14,154 nt of DNA from CAYVSF01 sp046482855 (GTDB lineage Bacteria; Bacteroidota; Bacteroidia; Bacteroidales; UBA12077), in assembly GCA_046482855.1 (NCBI GenBank), contig JAWOEH010000176.1, positions 1 through 14,154 of the forward strand, given 5' to 3'. Positions within the stretch are counted from its first letter, which is position 1. Every line of letters begins with the position of its first letter. The notes below the pieces were generated by a model that made no database searches, was not told where the DNA came from, and saw only the letters and a list, made by a program, of their open reading frames with translations. The position numbers were made by a program, and so were the translations under genes. Below are positions 12,004 to 14,154 of the stretch, piece after piece.

Positions 12004-13140
12004 TTATGAGTTTGATAAGTCGCTTTTTAGCTCTTTAATTTTATTCACCATTATTTCCCAGGAGTATTTTTTCTTCTCGTCAATTACCCCTTGTACAAAA
12101 GTCGCTTCTTTGTTGTTTCGATAAAATTTATCGATGGCGTGCGCTACACTTTTTGCATCTGTTTCACAAACATAGCCCACCTTGTTGTGGGGAATTATTT
12201 CCGCCAATCCGCCAACATTGGTCACGATCATGGGGCGCTCAAAGTGGTACCCGATTTGTGTTACTCCGCTTTGTGTAGCGGTTCGGTAGGGCTGAACAAC
12301 GATGTCTGCAGCCGAAAAGTAATACTTAATGTCTTCGGCAGCCACAAAGCTATCGGTAATGATAAACTGGTCAGTAAGTTGCTGCTCTTTTATCAGGTTT
12401 AGGTACCTACTTTTATCTTCATAAAATTCTCCGGCTACAAGGGCTTTCAGTTTTGGGTATTTGCCTTTTAATTCGGCCATTGCCTCAATAAGGAGATCAA
12501 GCCCTTTGTATTGCCTGATAATGCCAAAAAAGAGCAGGTAGTTATGATGCTTTGATAGTTGCAGTTTTTCCTTGGCCTCATCCTTGGGAATGATGGGGCC
12601 AAAATGGTTGTAAATAGGATGAGGCGTAAATATTTTGTGAGGCGTAGTAAGGTAGCGTTCCAAATCGGCTAATACTGCTTGCGACATGGCAATGAAGCCC
12701 CGGTTCGACTTTAGAAAAAACCTGTTAAGAAGGTGTGTGGCCGGGAATTTTTCGTGTGGTATTATGTTGTGCGTTAGTGCGATGCGTTTTTCTTTGCCGC
12801 TTCCCGAGAGGCGGAGAATCGTACCCAGTGCAGGTGCCATAAACGGCATCCAATAATGGGTAATGATAAGATCTGGTTCAAATTTCTTAATCTCCCGGGC
12901 TGTTTTTATCCAGCTGATAGGATTGAGTGAATGAATCAATCTTGAAATCTTCGTGGAAACGGGTGCCTGGCCTTCGGCAAATTGTGTTTTTCCGGGAAAG
13001 AGAAAACCTGGGTACTGCATGGTAAAAGTGAAAATTTCACATGCATGTTTATCCTTTTCCAGAGCCGTAGTAAGCGCATGAGTAAAATCAGCAATGCCTC
13101 CACGATAGGGGTGTGCCGGTCCAATTAATGCAATTTTCAA
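12004..13140 (-). CDS. Glycosyltransferase family 4 (GT-B fold)
   Basis: 378 aa. The N-terminal domain has the glycine-rich acceptor loop GPAHPYRGGIADFT (7-20) and ITHYWMPFMAPALG (93-106). The C-terminal nucleotide-sugar domain starts near LLFFGIIRQYKGLDLLIEA (202-220) and contains ADIVVQPYRTATQSGVTQIGYHFERPMIVTNVGGLAEII (278-316). The common EX7E motif is replaced by the 'TQSGVTQIGYHFERP' variant, which I believe recurs in Bacteroidota GT4 proteins. It would transfer a sugar from a nucleotide donor to an acceptor in envelope glycan or polysaccharide synthesis; specificity is unknown. It starts 4 nt after the end of the GT2 gene, so the two are one operon, and the small membrane protein follows 11 nt downstream. 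Confidence 0.88.
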   Translation of the reverse strand: MKIALIGPAHPYRGGIADFTHALTTALEKDKHACEIFTFTMQYPGFLFPGKTQFAEGQAPVSTKISRLIHSLNPISWIKTAREIKKFEPDLIITHYWMPFMAPALGTILRLSGSGKEKRIALTHNIIPHEKFPATHLLNRFFLKSNRGFIAMSQAVLADLERYLTTPHKIFTPHPIYNHFGPIIPKDEAKEKLQLSKHHNYLLFFGIIRQYKGLDLLIEAMAELKGKYPKLKALVAGEFYEDKSRYLNLIKEQQLTDQFIITDSFVAAEDIKYYFSAADIVVQPYRTATQSGVTQIGYHFERPMIVTNVGGLAEIIPHNKVGYVCETDAKSVAHAIDKFYRNNKEATFVQGVIDEKKKYSWEIMVNKIKELKSDLSNS

Positions 13141-13144
13141 GGGA

Positions 13145-14095
13145 TTATACGTTTAATTCTTTTTCTATTTGATAGGTATTTCTGTCAGATGATGAGCGAC
13201 TTACGAGTTCACCTATAAAGCCTGCTAAAAATAATTGTGTGCCTAAAATCATGACGGTTAATGCCAGGAAGAAAAAGGGACTATTGGTCACTTTTTCGGC
13301 TGGAATGCTGTTAGCTACCAGGTAGAGTTTTTTCCCTCCCAGCCATAGCGCCATGATGAATCCGGCAAAAAACATCAAAGAGCCCAGCGCGCCAAACAGG
13401 TGCATGGGGCGCTTTCCAAATTTCGAGATAAAAGTAATGGTCAGCAGGTCGAGGTAGCCTTTAATGAAACGCTCAATTCCGAATTTTGTGATGCCATACT
13501 TACGTGCGCGATGCTGCACCACTTTCTCGCCAATGCGTCCAAAACCGGCACGCTTGGCAATTACAGGAATATATCGGTGCATTTCGCCATAAACTTCAAT
13601 GCTCTTAACCACCTCTTTGCGGTAGGCTTTCAGTCCACAGTTGAAGTCGTGCAGTTTAATGCCTGTCATTACCCTTGCTGTGCGGTTGAAAAACTTGCTT
13701 GGAATAGTCTTGGTAATGGGATCGTAGCGTTTTTTCTTCCAGCCGGAAACCAAATCGTATTTTTCCTCTTTTATCATTCGGTAAAGATCCGGAATCTCGT
13801 CGGGGCTATCCTGCAAGTCCGCATCCATTGTTATTACTACATCGCCCCGGCAGGCGATGAAACCGGTGTGCAAGGCTGCCGATTTTCCATAATTGCGGCG
13901 GAATTTTATTCCCCGCACAAAGGAGTGAGCTGCTGCCAACTCCTCGATAACCTGCCAGGAGTGATCGTCGCTGCCATCGTCAACAAGGAGTATCTCAAAC
14001 TTGTAGGTATTGTTTAGTACACGGTGTATCCAGGTTACTAATTCCGGTAGTGATTCTTCTTCATTATAGAGAGGGACTACGATTGATATATCCAT
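13145..14095 (-). CDS. Family 2 glycosyltransferase, polyprenyl-phosphate type (DPM1/GtrB-like)
   Basis: 316 aa. The GT-A catalytic domain (1-225) has SIVVPLYNEEESLPEL (4-19), LLVDDGSDD (36-44; D39 and D40), the acceptor/nucleotide segment FRRNYGKSAALHTGF (65-79) and the metal-binding DAD (91-93) in TMDADLQDSPDEIP. FNCGLKAYRKEV (151-162) and the HRYIPVIAKRAGF region are typical of enzymes that transfer a sugar to undecaprenyl or dolichyl phosphate. Two C-terminal membrane helices (about 232-253 and 273-297) anchor it in the inner membrane, as in GtrB. It probably makes a lipid-linked sugar donor for envelope glycan modification. It lies upstream of the GT4 gene (4-nt gap) and 23 nt downstream of another leftward gene at the edge. 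Sugar and acceptor are unknown. Confidence 0.92.
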   Translation of the reverse strand: MDISIVVPLYNEEESLPELVTWIHRVLNNTYKFEILLVDDGSDDHSWQVIEELAAAHSFVRGIKFRRNYGKSAALHTGFIACRGDVVITMDADLQDSPDEIPDLYRMIKEEKYDLVSGWKKKRYDPITKTIPSKFFNRTARVMTGIKLHDFNCGLKAYRKEVVKSIEVYGEMHRYIPVIAKRAGFGRIGEKVVQHRARKYGITKFGIERFIKGYLDLLTITFISKFGKRPMHLFGALGSLMFFAGFIMALWLGGKKLYLVANSIPAEKVTNSPFFFLALTVMILGTQLFLAGFIGELVSRSSSDRNTYQIEKELNV

Positions 14096-14118
14096 AATAT
14101 GTATTTATCGCTTGCTTT

Positions 14119-14154
14119 TTATTTGTCTTCGTCAATGTCAGCCATGGCCGTATC
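14119..14154 (-). CDS. C-terminal end of a leftward gene, cut by the window edge
   Basis: On the minus strand the sequence from the edge reads DTAMADIDEDK followed by TAA (14121-14119). The acidic tail looks like the end of a protein. It lies 23 nt before the GT2 start in the same direction, consistent with an operon. In many Bacteroidota a DUF4199 membrane protein precedes this kind of GT2 gene, but 11 residues cannot confirm that. Confidence 0.42.
   Translation of the reverse strand, partial: DTAMADIDEDK

Noticed and set aside
13400..14017. 205-codon open frame antisense to the GT2 gene
   Set aside because: Complementary to conserved GT2 motifs; no domain, no promoter or Shine-Dalgarno, so a shadow frame.

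Overview
The window looks like chromosomal DNA from a member of the Bacteroidota, probably an environmental Bacteroidales/Marinilabiliales-type organism. Four things point there: mid-to-low GC content, candidate promoters of the TTG/TTTG - about 19 bp - TAnnTTTG type instead of TTGACA/TATAAT, few strong Shine-Dalgarno sites, and families typical of the phylum (CCC-motif DUF4190 protein with DUF2752, LuxC-like acyl-CoA reductase, SiaC/DUF1987, MacB-like permease without an adjacent ATPase). The assignment is inferred from gene content and motifs; no rRNA or other marker is present. I see no CRISPR array, tRNA, rRNA, insertion sequence, integrase or phage gene. This is mostly ordinary core/housekeeping chromosome.

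Layout. Positions 1-70 may hold the start of a leftward gene cut by the edge. At 210-1346 is an exported, probably outer-membrane protein of unknown function. Class I GAPDH (gapA, 1471-2475) follows, with a clear hairpin terminator. Two leftward genes come next: a MacB/FtsX-type ABC permease (2966-4204) and, 16 nt downstream of it, a SiaC/DUF1987 phosphoprotein (2572-2949). A divergent promoter region at about 4205-4342 separates them from a rightward AmmeMemoRadiSam cluster: AMMECR1-like protein A (4343-4870), acylphosphatase (4929-5201), radical SAM enzyme (5198-6208) and MEMO protein B (6244-7071).

Downstream and still rightward is a second block that seems to restart at a promoter near 7079-7107: DUF2752 protein, CCC-motif DUF4190 protein, LuxC-like acyl-CoA reductase, a pRiA4b ORF-3-like protein, MiaA, a HutG-like formimidoylglutamase and a NUDIX hydrolase. 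The last three overlap each other by 14 and 8 nt. They meet, tail to tail, a leftward envelope-glycan block: the last codons of an unknown gene at the right edge, a DPM1/GtrB-type GT2, a GT4, and a 58-residue membrane protein at 11816-11992 that is easily missed. Its stop codon shares a CTAG with the NUDIX stop.

The most interesting system is the AmmeMemoRadiSam cluster. Its biochemical function is not established as far as I know. Here it contains an acylphosphatase translationally coupled to the radical SAM gene, and its AMMECR1 component lacks the family's hallmark LRGCIG motif. Other points worth attention are a Cys at a usual metal-ligand Asp in the HutG-like enzyme, a SiaC protein without its usual kinase/phosphatase/diguanylate cyclase partners, and -7 promoter elements lying directly against start codons, which suggests very short-leader or leaderless mRNAs.
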